IMG/VR virus record: IMGVR_UViG_3300042455_000321
Coordinates: 27,068-91,067 of that record
Length of the DNA stretch: 64,000 nt
From: a virus
Strand: one strand, 5' to 3'
Below are positions 50,060-58,942 of the stretch, piece after piece. The notes beneath the pieces are model-generated. The model saw nothing but the letters and a program-made list of their open reading frames with translations. It did not search any database and was not told the DNA's origin. Within the stretch, counting starts at the first letter, position 1. The number at the start of each line of letters is the position of its first letter. The translations under genes and the position numbers were made by a program.

Positions 50060-52648
50060 TTAAGCCTGTTGTAAATATTGCTCCATCATTCTTCTTCTAA
50101 TATCAGTTGGAGATTCTTCAACTTGCTCTTCTTCCATAGGCATTTCTTGTTGTTGACCCATAGCTTCTTCCATTCCCATTCCCATTTGAGCGCCTGGTTG
50201 TGCCATAGCTTGCTCTTCTGGTGTTGGTTCATCTGCAAAGTTTATATCAGCTCCACTTAAATCTAATGGCTGTCCACCTGCTGTTTCTGGTGCAACCCTA
50301 GATTCTAATTCTGCTGGAACATCAATTTCTCCCATGTTCTCCATCTTATCGTCTTGCAATAACTTAGTTTTATTATCTCTAATATTAGCTGCATCTCTTT
50401 CTTTCGCTTGAACAAATGAAGACTCAACTCTACCAGTTGCTGCAATTCTTTCTCTTTCTAAATCAAACTGACCACGTAATTCAATTAGTTTAGCTTCCAT
50501 TTCTGCTTTAGCTTGTACTAACTGAATATCAATCTGAGCTTGTAACTGAGCAGTTTGTTGTTTAGCTTGTTCAGCAGCCATTGCAGATTGCTGTTGAATC
50601 TGACCATTTTGCTGTTGCATTTGTAAAGCTTCTTGTTGTTTTCTTTCCATGTTCTTACGAACTTTATAAGCTAAGAACAATTCAGCTTGTTTTATATTCT
50701 GTATGTTGTTTAATCTAATAACATCACTAATGTCTAATTGACCTTGTTGTAATGCTACTTTAATTAACTCATCTAATTTAGCTTTTTCTTCTGCTGTAGG
50801 TTTATCAACAATAGAAATGCCAAATGTGTATTTAGTAATATCTGGAGAAACTTTTAATAAATCGACTGTTCCTCTTCCTAATGATTCAGCTATAGCATCT
50901 CCATTAGTTGTTCTAACTATATCTTGTATTCTAATGATAATAGCTTCAGATAATGACTGGGTAATTTGTTTGTCTGAATAGATAATATCGCTAAGTGCGT
51001 TATTAGTACCAGATGCTGCTAACTGAGCAACAGTAGTCAATAACTTAGGGTTAGGAGTAGAGCCATCTGTTAATTCATTTAACCCAAGTGTTTGACGTAT
51101 CATGTCAAGGTTTTGGTTAATTAAATTCCAGTATTCAGCTATAGCTCCACCTGTTCCACCTTGTAATTCTTGTATTGCTGGAGGATTTGGTCTACCATCA
51201 AATGTAGTAGAACGACTTACTAATACCCCACGTTGTAAATACAAATCAATAATATCAGATGGTTTCATTGTTTGTCCACCACCAGATAAACTAACTTCTT
51301 CTAATGCTGCTAGGTTAATGTTAAAACCTTTAGGTACAGATGTATTTAATTCATGCTGTAATCTATAGTAAGCTAATTGTATTGCATCAGCGTAAGGAAT
51401 AATAGCTTCCATACGGCTGAATGTTTTCATATCAAAAAAGTCACAAGCATTTATGTGGTAACTTGATTTAGCACGAGCCATATTAACTGGGTCGCGTTTA
51501 ATATCGTATTGCTTTCCGTAGTCAAATATGATGTCCGTACCAACAATCCATTTAGCCCTATATACACCTTGTACTTGCTTTCTTTTATATTTATCTTTCT
51601 TGTTATTATAGTCATCATATGAAGCTCTTCCAAAAATAGTATTTCCTCTTCTGTCAATTCGTTCTTCACGAACTAACTCATCAGCAGATATAATTTCTAA
51701 ATCTAAAACTTGTACTTTACCTCTATTCCAAAAGTCAGAATAACTACCATAGTAAGCATTACCTACTGGGGTAGATGGTCTCCATTGGTTTGTAGAAGCA
51801 TATTTGTAAATCATCTCAATGTCTTCATTGGTTAATTCACCATTAGACATTTGAATAACTTGCGCTACTGGAACTTCTAATATTTCTCCTGCATATCTTA
51901 AATCTCTAAAGTCAGGATATGTACAATAGCTTAATATTAATCTTCTTGGGTCAACTCTTCTAAATCCTACTAACTCACCATCTCTGTAATCTTTATATGC
52001 AGATACACCATAGTCAAACAAATCTTGTAAAGTTTGTCTGCGTTGGCTTTCATAATCATTTTGGCTAAATGTTAATTCAATTGCTTGTTCTGCTTCCATA
52101 GCAGTTTTATGACGCAGCCCAATCTCATATATTTTAATACCATCAATATCCTCTGGTTCTCCTTCTCCTGGTTGTATAGGAGCTGGTATTTCAGCTTGTT
52201 CTCCCATGACTTCTTTTTGAAGTTCTCTCATAGAGGCCTTCATCTTCATCATAGTAATTTGCTGTTCTAATTCTGTTTGTGCTAATGGGTCAATTGGGTC
52301 TATTTGAACGTCCCAATTTTGTTTTTCTAATAACCCTAAAGCTATTCTTCTAAACTTAGGAATAATAGGAAGTACCGACCAATCTACTACTAATGTGTTA
52401 TTTGTAGGGTCTTGGTCAGGAGTTAATACCTTTTTGTATCGGTCGATTGTTTGAGAACCACGCGCATAGGTTTTAACCCATTCGTATTTGTCTCGGCTTC
52501 TCCAACCTATTGAACCAAATGGAGTATCCCCATAAGCCGAATATGCAGCTCTACAATACTGTAATAAAAAAGGTTTCTCGGTTTTTCTTTTTGGGTCAAT
52601 ATTTTCGTCTGGAAAATTTACACCGACACTTGATACTATTTCTGCCAT
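50060..52648 (-). CDS. Portal protein
   Basis: 862 aa, long as in large podovirus-type portals. N-terminus includes RSRDKYEWVKTYARGSQ, then the crown/clip-type core with RVDPRRLILSYC, a stretch LAALEEVSLSGGGQTMKPSDIIDLYLQRGVL, the wing-helix region ATDGS-like NELTDGSTPNPKLLTTVAQLAASGTNNAL and a C-terminal glutamine-rich coiled tail (KRMERKQQEALQMQQQNGQIQQQ) typical of portal barrels. It lies directly downstream of the large terminase. Confidence 0.8.
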   Translation of the reverse strand: MAEIVSSVGVNFPDENIDPKRKTEKPFLLQYCRAAYSAYGDTPFGSIGWRSRDKYEWVKTYARGSQTIDRYKKVLTPDQDPTNNTLVVDWSVLPIIPKFRRIALGLLEKQNWDVQIDPIDPLAQTELEQQITMMKMKASMRELQKEVMGEQAEIPAPIQPGEGEPEDIDGIKIYEIGLRHKTAMEAEQAIELTFSQNDYESQRRQTLQDLFDYGVSAYKDYRDGELVGFRRVDPRRLILSYCTYPDFRDLRYAGEILEVPVAQVIQMSNGELTNEDIEMIYKYASTNQWRPSTPVGNAYYGSYSDFWNRGKVQVLDLEIISADELVREERIDRRGNTIFGRASYDDYNNKKDKYKRKQVQGVYRAKWIVGTDIIFDYGKQYDIKRDPVNMARAKSSYHINACDFFDMKTFSRMEAIIPYADAIQLAYYRLQHELNTSVPKGFNINLAALEEVSLSGGGQTMKPSDIIDLYLQRGVLVSRSTTFDGRPNPPAIQELQGGTGGAIAEYWNLINQNLDMIRQTLGLNELTDGSTPNPKLLTTVAQLAASGTNNALSDIIYSDKQITQSLSEAIIIRIQDIVRTTNGDAIAESLGRGTVDLLKVSPDITKYTFGISIVDKPTAEEKAKLDELIKVALQQGQLDISDVIRLNNIQNIKQAELFLAYKVRKNMERKQQEALQMQQQNGQIQQQSAMAAEQAKQQTAQLQAQIDIQLVQAKAEMEAKLIELRGQFDLERERIAATGRVESSFVQAKERDAANIRDNKTKLLQDDKMENMGEIDVPAELESRVAPETAGGQPLDLSGADINFADEPTPEEQAMAQPGAQMGMGMEEAMGQQQEMPMEEEQVEESPTDIRRRMMEQYLQQA

Positions 52649-52676
52649 CTCAGCAATTAAGTTTAATTTACATTAG

Positions 52677-52686
52677 ATAATACGTT
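52677..52686 (-). promoter_or_regulatory. Phage promoter motif AACGTATTAT
   Basis: Minus-strand TATAACGTATTATCTAA, overlapping the last bases of the terminase gene and 28 bases before the portal ATG. Confidence 0.78.
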
Positions 52687-54700
52687 ATAAATACTTCCCA
52701 AATAGGCGGTTAGTACCTTTTGACTTATAAAAACTAAAGTAGTCTTCTATCCTTTCAGTTTTAACTTCTTTTCTTTTAGGGTTAAATTGTGGGTTATACA
52801 TCATCATTAATGCATACCCTACAGCCATAGCTACGTCATACTCAGTCGTGTCATCTGGACTAAACCCTAACCAATCCTCCAGTATCTGCTCGTACCAAAT
52901 ATTATCTATGTTATCATTGATATATTGGTCCGTTAGTTCAGCTATGTATATATTGTTTGAAAGGGTAGCTGCAATACCTGGTTTATCTTTTCCTGGAACT
53001 TTAAAACAAAAGTCTGTATAACCCCTTTTTTCAAAGTAATGGAGTATCCCTGGCTTGTTGTTCTCTATAAGTGCTTGGCAACCATAATAATGAAGAGCCA
53101 TCAAACAATCCTCATAAAATACTTCTGGGCTAGGACGTGCAACATATAACAATACAGGAGCATTATCAGCATCTGTTTGTCTTAATGGATTAGACTTTTT
53201 CATTATACATAAAGCCCCATTAGACATTCTTGACTCATGACCTTTACTTACATTCACATGGTCATAAGGGTCAATACCCCCACAATACATATGTTTGTTT
53301 TGAGCAAATGCAATATCCCCTTTTCTAGTCACATTGTTAACTTGGTCAGGAAACTCTATTATCTGGAATTTACCATTTGGGTTTTCATGGAATGTAACAG
53401 TACCGTCACGTTTCATATCGTCCCATTGTAAGTTACCAGTAACTACTTTTTTCTTAGCCCACTTAAGTATATCTAACCTATCGTTTAAAAGAATAGGATT
53501 AAATACGCAAGTTGATGCATCTGTTTGAAACGCTTCTTTTTCATCTAATGGTTCTTTTCTTTTTGCAGAAGATAAAGCTCTTGGGTCATTCTGTAATGCT
53601 TTTCTTTCTTCTAATATATCCATACGCGCTAATTCTTTATTAGCGTTTCCAAATTTATCTATATGACGAGTTTCATCAGCAGGAGTAAAAAACTTATACA
53701 TACCTGACTGGGTTCTTCTTCCTTCTTTTGTATTTTGGTCAGACCCTTTCCACATCTGTAGATAAGGTTTGCCACCAGCTTCCATTTCCTCTACTGTTGT
53801 AGTATGGAGAGACTTGCCTATAATACGCCCTTCATCGTCCATTAAACAATACTTAACTACGTTCCATCTTCTATTGATATCTACAAGAGTTGTTTTACCT
53901 GCTTCATCGGCTATATAGAAACCTAGCTTCTGTCCATCATAAGCACCTTCTGTTGACGATTTAAAGTCTATTCCTGACATTAACTCTTCGCCATCTATAT
54001 CTACCTTACCACTTTGGAATTTAAGCCCTGTAGCAGGAACTTTACCTGTGTTAGGCATATCTGATACTGGCTTAAAAAAAGAAGGCAACTTTCTAAATGG
54101 GTTAACTATTGCTTTCCTAAATACCGACTTAGCATCGTCATCTGTTTTAGATTGGATACCTGTCCAAAAGTTTTCTGACCTAGTTGTTTGTTCTAATGCA
54201 ATAGCACCTGCTCTGTAGGTTTTGCCACTACGACGTTTAGTGGTTTCACATAACCCAAATGCGTTTTCATCTTCTACGGTATATTGCCATGCATAAAAGA
54301 AATCTCTATCTACCTTTCTATATTTAGGCAACCCAATATCAAGGTGATAACAAGAAAGGTAAAACCAATGTGTGCCTGTTATATAGGTAGGTTTATTATT
54401 ATTCATAAACCAATGGCCACCTATTCTACGTATCCAGCAATACTCTTTAAATTCTTTTAAATCTGGGTGGATATATCTAGGGTCTTGCTTTTGCTTTTCT
54501 GCTTCTTCTTTTTCCCATATTGGAAACTTTTCCCAACGCTTGTCTATTTCCCAATAGCAATTGTCATATTTAATTGCTCGCCTTTCAACACCTACATCTT
54601 GGTAGTCACCAGTATATGGATTGTATACATATCCTTCTTTAGGAAGGTTACATATCAACCCTTGTATGTTTTCTGATTTACCACCTACATTCTTTATCAT
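52685..54700 (-). CDS. terL: Terminase large subunit
   Basis: 671 aa, the packaging motor. ATPase: Walker A-like TTKRRSGKT (153-161) and Walker B GFYIADEAGK (260-269, Asp265-Glu266), followed by a coupling motif (HTTTVEE). Nuclease: GGIDPYDH near residue 470 gives the first acidic residue of the RNase H-like domain, with further acidic residues in EDCL and DVAMAVGYALM. It overlaps the small gene upstream by 4 bases (54697-54700). Confidence 0.9.
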   Translation of the reverse strand: MIKNVGGKSENIQGLICNLPKEGYVYNPYTGDYQDVGVERRAIKYDNCYWEIDKRWEKFPIWEKEEAEKQKQDPRYIHPDLKEFKEYCWIRRIGGHWFMNNNKPTYITGTHWFYLSCYHLDIGLPKYRKVDRDFFYAWQYTVEDENAFGLCETTKRRSGKTYRAGAIALEQTTRSENFWTGIQSKTDDDAKSVFRKAIVNPFRKLPSFFKPVSDMPNTGKVPATGLKFQSGKVDIDGEELMSGIDFKSSTEGAYDGQKLGFYIADEAGKTTLVDINRRWNVVKYCLMDDEGRIIGKSLHTTTVEEMEAGGKPYLQMWKGSDQNTKEGRRTQSGMYKFFTPADETRHIDKFGNANKELARMDILEERKALQNDPRALSSAKRKEPLDEKEAFQTDASTCVFNPILLNDRLDILKWAKKKVVTGNLQWDDMKRDGTVTFHENPNGKFQIIEFPDQVNNVTRKGDIAFAQNKHMYCGGIDPYDHVNVSKGHESRMSNGALCIMKKSNPLRQTDADNAPVLLYVARPSPEVFYEDCLMALHYYGCQALIENNKPGILHYFEKRGYTDFCFKVPGKDKPGIAATLSNNIYIAELTDQYINDNIDNIWYEQILEDWLGFSPDDTTEYDVAMAVGYALMMMYNPQFNPKRKEVKTERIEDYFSFYKSKGTNRLFGKYL

Positions 54701-55272
54701 TTCTTCTTCATTTGAGCAGCTATGTATTCTGGAGTAAATTTCCTTGACTCATCAAACTCGTCCATAGCATCGGTATCCCCAGAGAATAACTTGTTATATA
54801 ATGCCTCTATCTTATTAATCATTTCGTCCATTTGATTAATAAGTTTGTTTTTAATTTCTACTGCCTTTAATATATCTATTTCCTTGCCACCTTCCTGGTC
54901 CTCAATTCTTTTATTAACCCTTTCAGCATATTCTTCAAATGTTGCCTCTAATGAACAAATAAGCGTCCATACACGGCTATTGATAACATACCTTGTAAAG
55001 TTAAGCATCAACTCAAAGTTAGGTTTTTCTGTTAAACCTACTGTTTGCTTAGCCCATTCTTTTCTTCTAGTTATATCACTAAACTCTTTTACAGCTGGGG
55101 AGTTATAGTCATAAACCCAAGCCATGTATTGTATTTGTTTATTTATATCTTTTGTAAAGCTTTGTTTTGGCAATATATCATTTAACCTAGGATACGCAGC
55201 AATCATATCTTGGGTATTAGGGTCTATAACCATTTTAGCTATTTGCTGTTTAGTATATCTACTCATAGCCAT
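54697..55272 (-). CDS. Terminase small subunit candidate
   Basis: 191 aa, all-helical, with a DNA-binding-type N-terminus (SRYTKQQIAKMVIDPNTQDMIAAYPRLNDIL), a long coiled helix (KAVEIKNKLINQMDEMINKIEALYN) and a basic tail. Overlap with terL and size fit a small terminase. Not recognised directly. A second ATG two codons on is an alternative start. Confidence 0.55.
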   Translation of the reverse strand: MAMSRYTKQQIAKMVIDPNTQDMIAAYPRLNDILPKQSFTKDINKQIQYMAWVYDYNSPAVKEFSDITRRKEWAKQTVGLTEKPNFELMLNFTRYVINSRVWTLICSLEATFEEYAERVNKRIEDQEGGKEIDILKAVEIKNKLINQMDEMINKIEALYNKLFSGDTDAMDEFDESRKFTPEYIAAQMKKK

Positions 55273-55846
55273 AGATTAATTCTGAACTTAAAATCATTCT
55301 TTCCTTTCCATCTGGGAATCTATAATACGCTCTAAATTCTTCTTTAAAATGACATATAGTTTCTTTAGGTAGCTCTAATATTCCACCATTATATAAACCA
55401 CAACCTTTTCTTTTCTTTGAACTAATACTATCAGGTATAATAATAAGAGATGATTTAGGGTTTGCTTTTTCTTCTATATCTTCTAATACAACCCATCTAC
55501 CTACTCCTTCCCAATGGTCACCAACTTTTCTAGCCAATATCATATCTTCATCAGCTTCCCAAACAACTTCCCCATCATAATACTTTACATTAAGATATGT
55601 CCTATCATCACCATTTGTAAAGAACTGAGATGTAACTAAATAATGAATAACAACTGTTTCTCCTTTCTGCAAATCAAGTTTACATCTTCTTCCAACAGAA
55701 TGGACCACACCTTCTACGGTTGACCAATCCTCATGGTTATATGAGCCATCAATAAATAACTCAAGCCCACTTTCTGTTTTGATTTTTTCTTGTAATGCGT
55801 TAGGCAAGGTTATAAAAACCTTGTTACCTATTGGGTGTTTAATCAT
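55259..55846 (-). CDS. Possible double GroES-like co-chaperonin
   Basis: 195 aa that look like two GroES-type halves. First: NKVFITLP, ESGLELF, VEGVVHSVG, LQKGETVVIHYLV and, at the end, EDMILARK, in the order of GroES strands (core barrel, mobile loop, G-x-V-xx-VG, K-x-GD-xV-xF, ESDILA). Second: GRWVVLEDIEE, SSLIIIPDS, CGLYNGG, KEEFRAYYRF and MILSSELIYGYE. Phages such as T4 encode their own GroES for capsid folding, and this gene sits just before the terminase and capsid genes. The match is by pattern only. It is the first gene behind the promoter/operator at 55.88 kb. Confidence 0.5.
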   Translation of the reverse strand: MIKHPIGNKVFITLPNALQEKIKTESGLELFIDGSYNHEDWSTVEGVVHSVGRRCKLDLQKGETVVIHYLVTSQFFTNGDDRTYLNVKYYDGEVVWEADEDMILARKVGDHWEGVGRWVVLEDIEEKANPKSSLIIIPDSISSKKRKGCGLYNGGILELPKETICHFKEEFRAYYRFPDGKERMILSSELIYGYE

Positions 55847-55878
55847 TGTTGTGTGTGTTTGTGATTTGTTGTTATACG

Positions 55879-55903
55879 CAAAGATACGGAAGTTATCCGT
55901 ATC
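55879..55903 (-). promoter_or_regulatory. Minus-strand -7 element overlapping a palindromic operator
   Basis: Minus-strand TATCTTTG (55879-55886) is a Bacteroidetes -7 element 33 bases before the ATG at 55846; no good -33 is seen. Overlapping it, GATACGGA (55883-55890) and TCCGTATC (55896-55903) form an 8-bp inverted repeat. ATACGGA also occurs at 61682-61688, beside the other minus-strand promoter. A repressor or activator bound here could control the packaging operon. Confidence 0.6.
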
Positions 55904-55917
55904 CTGCGTATTTTAAT

Positions 55918-56124
55918 TTACTTTTTCTTAGCCATTGCCTTTCTTCCAGCCATAGCTTTTTTCATCATTCCAGCTTTGCCGTACTTTTTCATTCCGACTT
56001 TAGCTGCGATTGCTTTACCAATCTCTTTTGCTTTCTCTGCTGATTTACCTTTTTTCATGTACTCTTTAGCAGCGCCTTTAGCTAAGGCTTTGAATCCGAC
56101 TTTCATTTCTTTTTTCTTTTCCAT
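55918..56124 (-). CDS. Lysine-rich small DNA-binding-type protein
   Basis: 68 aa from the ATG at 56124; the open frame extends to 56211 but that would put the promoter motif at 56171 inside the gene. Lys/Ala-rich (ALAKGAAKEYMKKGKSAEKAKEIGKAIAAK), ending AGRKAMAKKK. Histone-like composition suggests nucleic-acid binding, perhaps packaged with the genome. Confidence 0.55.
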   Translation of the reverse strand: MEKKKEMKVGFKALAKGAAKEYMKKGKSAEKAKEIGKAIAAKVGMKKYGKAGMMKKAMAGRKAMAKKK

Positions 56125-56170
56125 ATTATTTACCTTGACCCCTATAAGTTTTAGGACGGGGTGTATGTTT

Positions 56171-56180
56171 ATTATACGTT
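56171..56180 (-). promoter_or_regulatory. Phage promoter motif variant AACGTATAAT
   Basis: Minus-strand AACGTATAATAAACATAC, one base different from the consensus, 46 bases before the start at 56124. Confidence 0.55.
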
Positions 56181-56228
56181 TTTTTTGGACTTCCTTTTTT
56201 TCTTCTTCCAAAATTTACTTTGTTTGAA

Positions 56229-57059
56229 TTACTTATTTGTTTTGCCACCTTTCATTGATTTAAAAATTTTCATTAATTGCTCTTTGGTGTGTTGTACTGG
56301 TGCGTTAGGATTAATATATGTTTTAGCAATATCTGCTAATTCTGGGTTCTTCTTAATTACATTCTCTCTCAAGTCTATAATCTGTTTACCATACAAAGGG
56401 TTTTTTTTCATATCAATCCCTTCTTCTGGTAAATCAACTCCATATATCTTAGCCATATTGTATCCATGATAACCTGCATCTGATTGTGGGTATATTCTAC
56501 CTAACCCATTATATGCTTGTATTTGTTGAGCTTCATCATTTAAACCTAATCTTTCAGCTACACCTTTCTTTTCCATCAATGCTCTAACTAACATATCAGC
56601 AGAATACTTTTTTTGATATTCATCAAAATCTTTTTTCTTTTCTGCTTCAGTTAACTTAGGAAGTTTAGATTCAATTGATGTAGGCACATCTTGTATATGG
56701 CCCAAATTAAAATCTTTATTACCTAATTGGCTTTCTTGTAAAGCTACAGCCAATGCAGTATATGGGTCATAGTTATATCTTTTAGCTGCATCTAATACAT
56801 GCTGAACTACATCTCTATTAAATTCACCTGATACTAAATCTTTATTAGGGTTAATTTCTTTTTGAGTAGTTGCTCTAACCTTTCTTAAATCTTCAATAGA
56901 TATTTTACCTTTCCCTAAAGGTTTAGATTCTGGGGCTTTAGCCAATTCATATACAGGGGTATCTACTTCTGTAGAACTAATATCTATTGTTCCAAGACTT
57001 GGCTTTGGCATATTTTTTAATAGTGCCTTTATTTGTTTAGGTGTTAACTTTGTTGCCAT
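56229..57059 (-). CDS. Virion lytic transglycosylase (SLT-like)
   Basis: 276 aa. The centre has an SLT/lysozyme-like core: AAKRYNYDPYTALAVALQESQLG with candidate catalytic Glu109, NLGHIQD and QIQAYNGLGRIYPQSDAGYHGYNMAKIYG. N-terminal 80 residues are a loose, lysine- and proline-rich region. Located among virion genes and away from the lysis cassette, so probably carried in the particle to open the wall during DNA entry. Confidence 0.65.
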   Translation of the reverse strand: MATKLTPKQIKALLKNMPKPSLGTIDISSTEVDTPVYELAKAPESKPLGKGKISIEDLRKVRATTQKEINPNKDLVSGEFNRDVVQHVLDAAKRYNYDPYTALAVALQESQLGNKDFNLGHIQDVPTSIESKLPKLTEAEKKKDFDEYQKKYSADMLVRALMEKKGVAERLGLNDEAQQIQAYNGLGRIYPQSDAGYHGYNMAKIYGVDLPEEGIDMKKNPLYGKQIIDLRENVIKKNPELADIAKTYINPNAPVQHTKEQLMKIFKSMKGGKTNK

Positions 57060-57252
57060 TTAAATTTAATGTATGGTTTGTACTAAGTTGAATATCATTT
57101 GAATCGTAATGGCGAACTCTTCCATCGTTCTTATTTGCCACCACCCATATTGTGTTTTGATGTATTCCATAGTCTATAATTAAGATTGCGATACCTTCTC
57201 CATGGGGAGTATCAACCCATATAGTAGATTGAAACTCGTGGATAGCCGTCAT
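57037..57252 (-). CDS. Hypothetical beta-rich protein
   Basis: 71 aa: HEFQSTIWVDTPHGEGIAILIIDYGIHQNTIWVV. Reads like a small SH3-type beta barrel. Overlaps the transglycosylase start by 23 bases. Not recognised. Confidence 0.55.
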   Translation of the reverse strand: MTAIHEFQSTIWVDTPHGEGIAILIIDYGIHQNTIWVVANKNDGRVRHYDSNDIQLSTNHTLNLNGNKVNT

Positions 57253-57255
57253 ATT

Positions 57256-57525
57256 TTACCATTTAACTTTGTTAGCCCAATAAGCAGCGCTCATTTTACC
57301 TTTATTAATATTCTTAGCATGACGAGCTTTAAAAGATGCTCTTCTTGCTTTTTCAGAAGCAGTCTTAGGAGCTTTACCAGCACCACTAACACCTTGTTGT
57401 CCAAAGCGGATAAGCTTAACCTTAGTGCCTTCTTTTGCTAATACAGCGTGGCTTTTCTTTGGGTGGTTTGGAGTTCTTTTAGGTTTGTTATAACCTGCAA
57501 ACTTTTCTTTTCCTTTATTAATCAT
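57256..57525 (-). CDS. Small basic phage protein
   Basis: 89 aa from ATG 57525, which follows the upstream stop as TAAGATG; the frame is open to 57576. Strongly basic: YNKPKRTPNHPKKSHAV, KVKLIRFGQQGVSG, ARRASFKARHAKNINKGKMSAAYWANKVKW. Proteins with a C-terminal ARRxSFxxRHxxNIxKGKxSAAYWA pattern are known from many phages without a defined role. Basic composition suggests packaging with DNA. Confidence 0.65.
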   Translation of the reverse strand: MINKGKEKFAGYNKPKRTPNHPKKSHAVLAKEGTKVKLIRFGQQGVSGAGKAPKTASEKARRASFKARHAKNINKGKMSAAYWANKVKW

Positions 57526-57526
57526 C

Positions 57527-57796
57527 TTATCTAAATTTTTTAGTTTTTTGTTTAATTGATTTAGGTTGGGATACAAACTGTTTTCCTTTCTTTGTACCTT
57601 CTGCCTTTGCTTTATTAGTTGCAGCCTTTTCTCCTTTACTTAAAGAAGACCAAGCTTTCTCTGGTAAGTATCTTTTCTTTCCTTCCGACTTTACTTCTTT
57701 AGATGAACCTTTTTTATTATTGGCATGAGTACCAGATGTCATCCACTTTTGTTCTGTCCAATCCTTTAAGGACTTTTGTGATTTTGCTATAGCCAT
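57527..57796 (-). CDS. DUF5872-type small basic protein
   Basis: 89 aa. LKDWTEQKWMTSG, KRYLPEKAWSSLSKGEKAATNKAKAEGTKKGKQFV follow the DUF5872 pattern found in phage and virus proteins of unknown function. Lys-rich. It is one of three or four neighbouring basic genes. Confidence 0.75.
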   Translation of the reverse strand: MAIAKSQKSLKDWTEQKWMTSGTHANNKKGSSKEVKSEGKKRYLPEKAWSSLSKGEKAATNKAKAEGTKKGKQFVSQPKSIKQKTKKFR

Positions 57797-57981
57797 TACT
57801 TATACCCTCCTCCTTTAGCTTTATATTCTTTAGCAAGCATTTGTGCTTTACGAGCAGACCATTGACCAGGATTACCACCTTTATTTCCTGCTTTAATTTT
57901 TTCAAACAAAGACTTTCTCATAGAAGGTTTAGTGTAGTTGCCTGCTTGGTTTACTTTTGATTTAGGTTTAGCTGTTGCCAT
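57796..57981 (-). CDS. Small basic phage protein
   Basis: 61 aa. NQAGNYTKPSMRKSLFEKIKAG, GGNPGQWSARKAQMLAKEYKAKGGGYK: a very conserved-looking short protein found beside DUF5872 genes in phages. Function unknown; probable nucleic-acid binding from composition. Shares a one-base junction with the next gene. Confidence 0.7.
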   Translation of the reverse strand: MATAKPKSKVNQAGNYTKPSMRKSLFEKIKAGNKGGNPGQWSARKAQMLAKEYKAKGGGYK

Positions 57982-57983
57982 AA

Positions 57984-58382
57984 TTAGTAATTATCAAATA
58001 TGTATTTACGTTTTATATATCTTGCTCGTCTCATTAAAGCACTATCCAATGAATTACTCATATCTTCAAATGCTTTTTTTAACCCTTCGTTATATCCAAA
58101 CAATTGGTTATTAGCAGTAATAGCTATACTCAATTGCTCTCTCAAGCTATCTATTTTATCAGACTCTGAAGTTTTGATAAATAAGAAAAGACTATCGATT
58201 TGATTTTTTTGAATATTAATTTTTTCATTGTAGTTGTAAAATTTAGTGTTAATATCATCTGCTTGGCTTTTTAATAAAAGCACTACAGTATCCCCATTAA
58301 TTATCTTTGTCTTTGGATACGATTGGCTTAAGCTCAAATGGCTCACCAATAGCATCATCATCAGTACCGTTAACTTTTTCAT
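57984..58382 (-). CDS. Exported coiled-coil protein
   Basis: 132 aa. Signal peptide-like start (MKKLTVLMMMLLVSHLSLSQS), no lipobox cysteine, then a helical domain with EKINIQKNQIDSLFLFI and a C-terminal basic RRARYIKRKY. Its first 86 bases lie within the gene at 58297 in another frame, an overlap like that of Rz/Rz1 spanin pairs, but the lipid-anchor cysteine of an o-spanin is missing. Confidence 0.55.
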   Translation of the reverse strand: MKKLTVLMMMLLVSHLSLSQSYPKTKIINGDTVVLLLKSQADDINTKFYNYNEKINIQKNQIDSLFLFIKTSESDKIDSLREQLSIAITANNQLFGYNEGLKKAFEDMSNSLDSALMRRARYIKRKYIFDNY

Positions 58383-58653
58383 TTAGCTTTTTATTTTCTT
58401 GTTTCAATTCAGTTACTACTTCTTTAAAGCTATCACAAGCTTTCTCTGCATGTTTCAATTCGCCCACACGCTTTTCAATAAAAGCACTATTCTTCTTTAC
58501 AGTTACCATAACCATAGAGTCCATATTCATATTATGCCAACCCTTTACTGGGTGAGGCCTAATAGCTTTCTGGGCTACAATAGAAGTTAACATTATAAAT
58601 ATTAACCCAAGTATTGTTAGAATAATTACTAATCCTATTTTATTTGGTTGCAT
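58297..58653 (-). CDS. Inner-membrane coiled-coil protein (i-spanin-like layout)
   Basis: 118 aa. N-terminal membrane anchor (IGLVIILTILGLIFIMLTSIVA) and a periplasmic coiled coil (HAEKACDSFKEVVTELKQENKKLNEKV), then an acidic tail. One N-terminal helix plus coiled coil is the i-spanin layout. A complete u-spanin candidate exists at 44966, so this may be a second system or a different membrane function. Confidence 0.55.
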   Translation of the reverse strand: MQPNKIGLVIILTILGLIFIMLTSIVAQKAIRPHPVKGWHNMNMDSMVMVTVKKNSAFIEKRVGELKHAEKACDSFKEVVTELKQENKKLNEKVNGTDDDAIGEPFELKPIVSKDKDN

Positions 58654-58942
58654 TGATAATGGCTTGTTGAGCTATGATGTTATAAATGATTGAATCTTTT
58701 TTGTCTACTGTCTTTTGAAGATTACGGTTATCTTCAATACAGTTATCTATCCCCTTGCTTGACCCAGCCTTCATATCCTTGTATACATATATAATACCAA
58801 ATACACAAAGAAAAGCTACCGCTGCAATAGGGTACTTTCTAAATTGGTTGAAACTAACAGGTAACTTAACAGCACCTGAAGCAGTATCAACTACTTTTTT
58901 AGTTGCTGTCTTCTTAGTTACTGGTTTCTTCGTTGTCGCCAT
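58640..58942 (-). CDS. Membrane protein with coiled-coil tail
   Basis: 100 aa from the ATG at 58942 (MATTKKPVTKKTATKK); the frame is open to 58987 but that would overlap the upstream gene far more. Lysine/threonine-rich N-terminus, one membrane helix (YPIAAVAFLCVFGIIYVY), short coiled coil. Not recognised. Confidence 0.5.
   Translation of the reverse strand: MATTKKPVTKKTATKKVVDTASGAVKLPVSFNQFRKYPIAAVAFLCVFGIIYVYKDMKAGSSKGIDNCIEDNRNLQKTVDKKDSIIYNIIAQQAIINATK

Noticed and set aside
55846-56043. Plus-strand frame opposite the promoter/operator at 55.88 kb
   Set aside because: Antisense shadow of the basic-protein gene with phenylalanine/serine-rich composition.
56125-56211. N-terminal extension of the lysine-rich protein
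   Set aside because: It contains a phage promoter motif and unlike composition; ATG 56124 gives a consistent basic protein.
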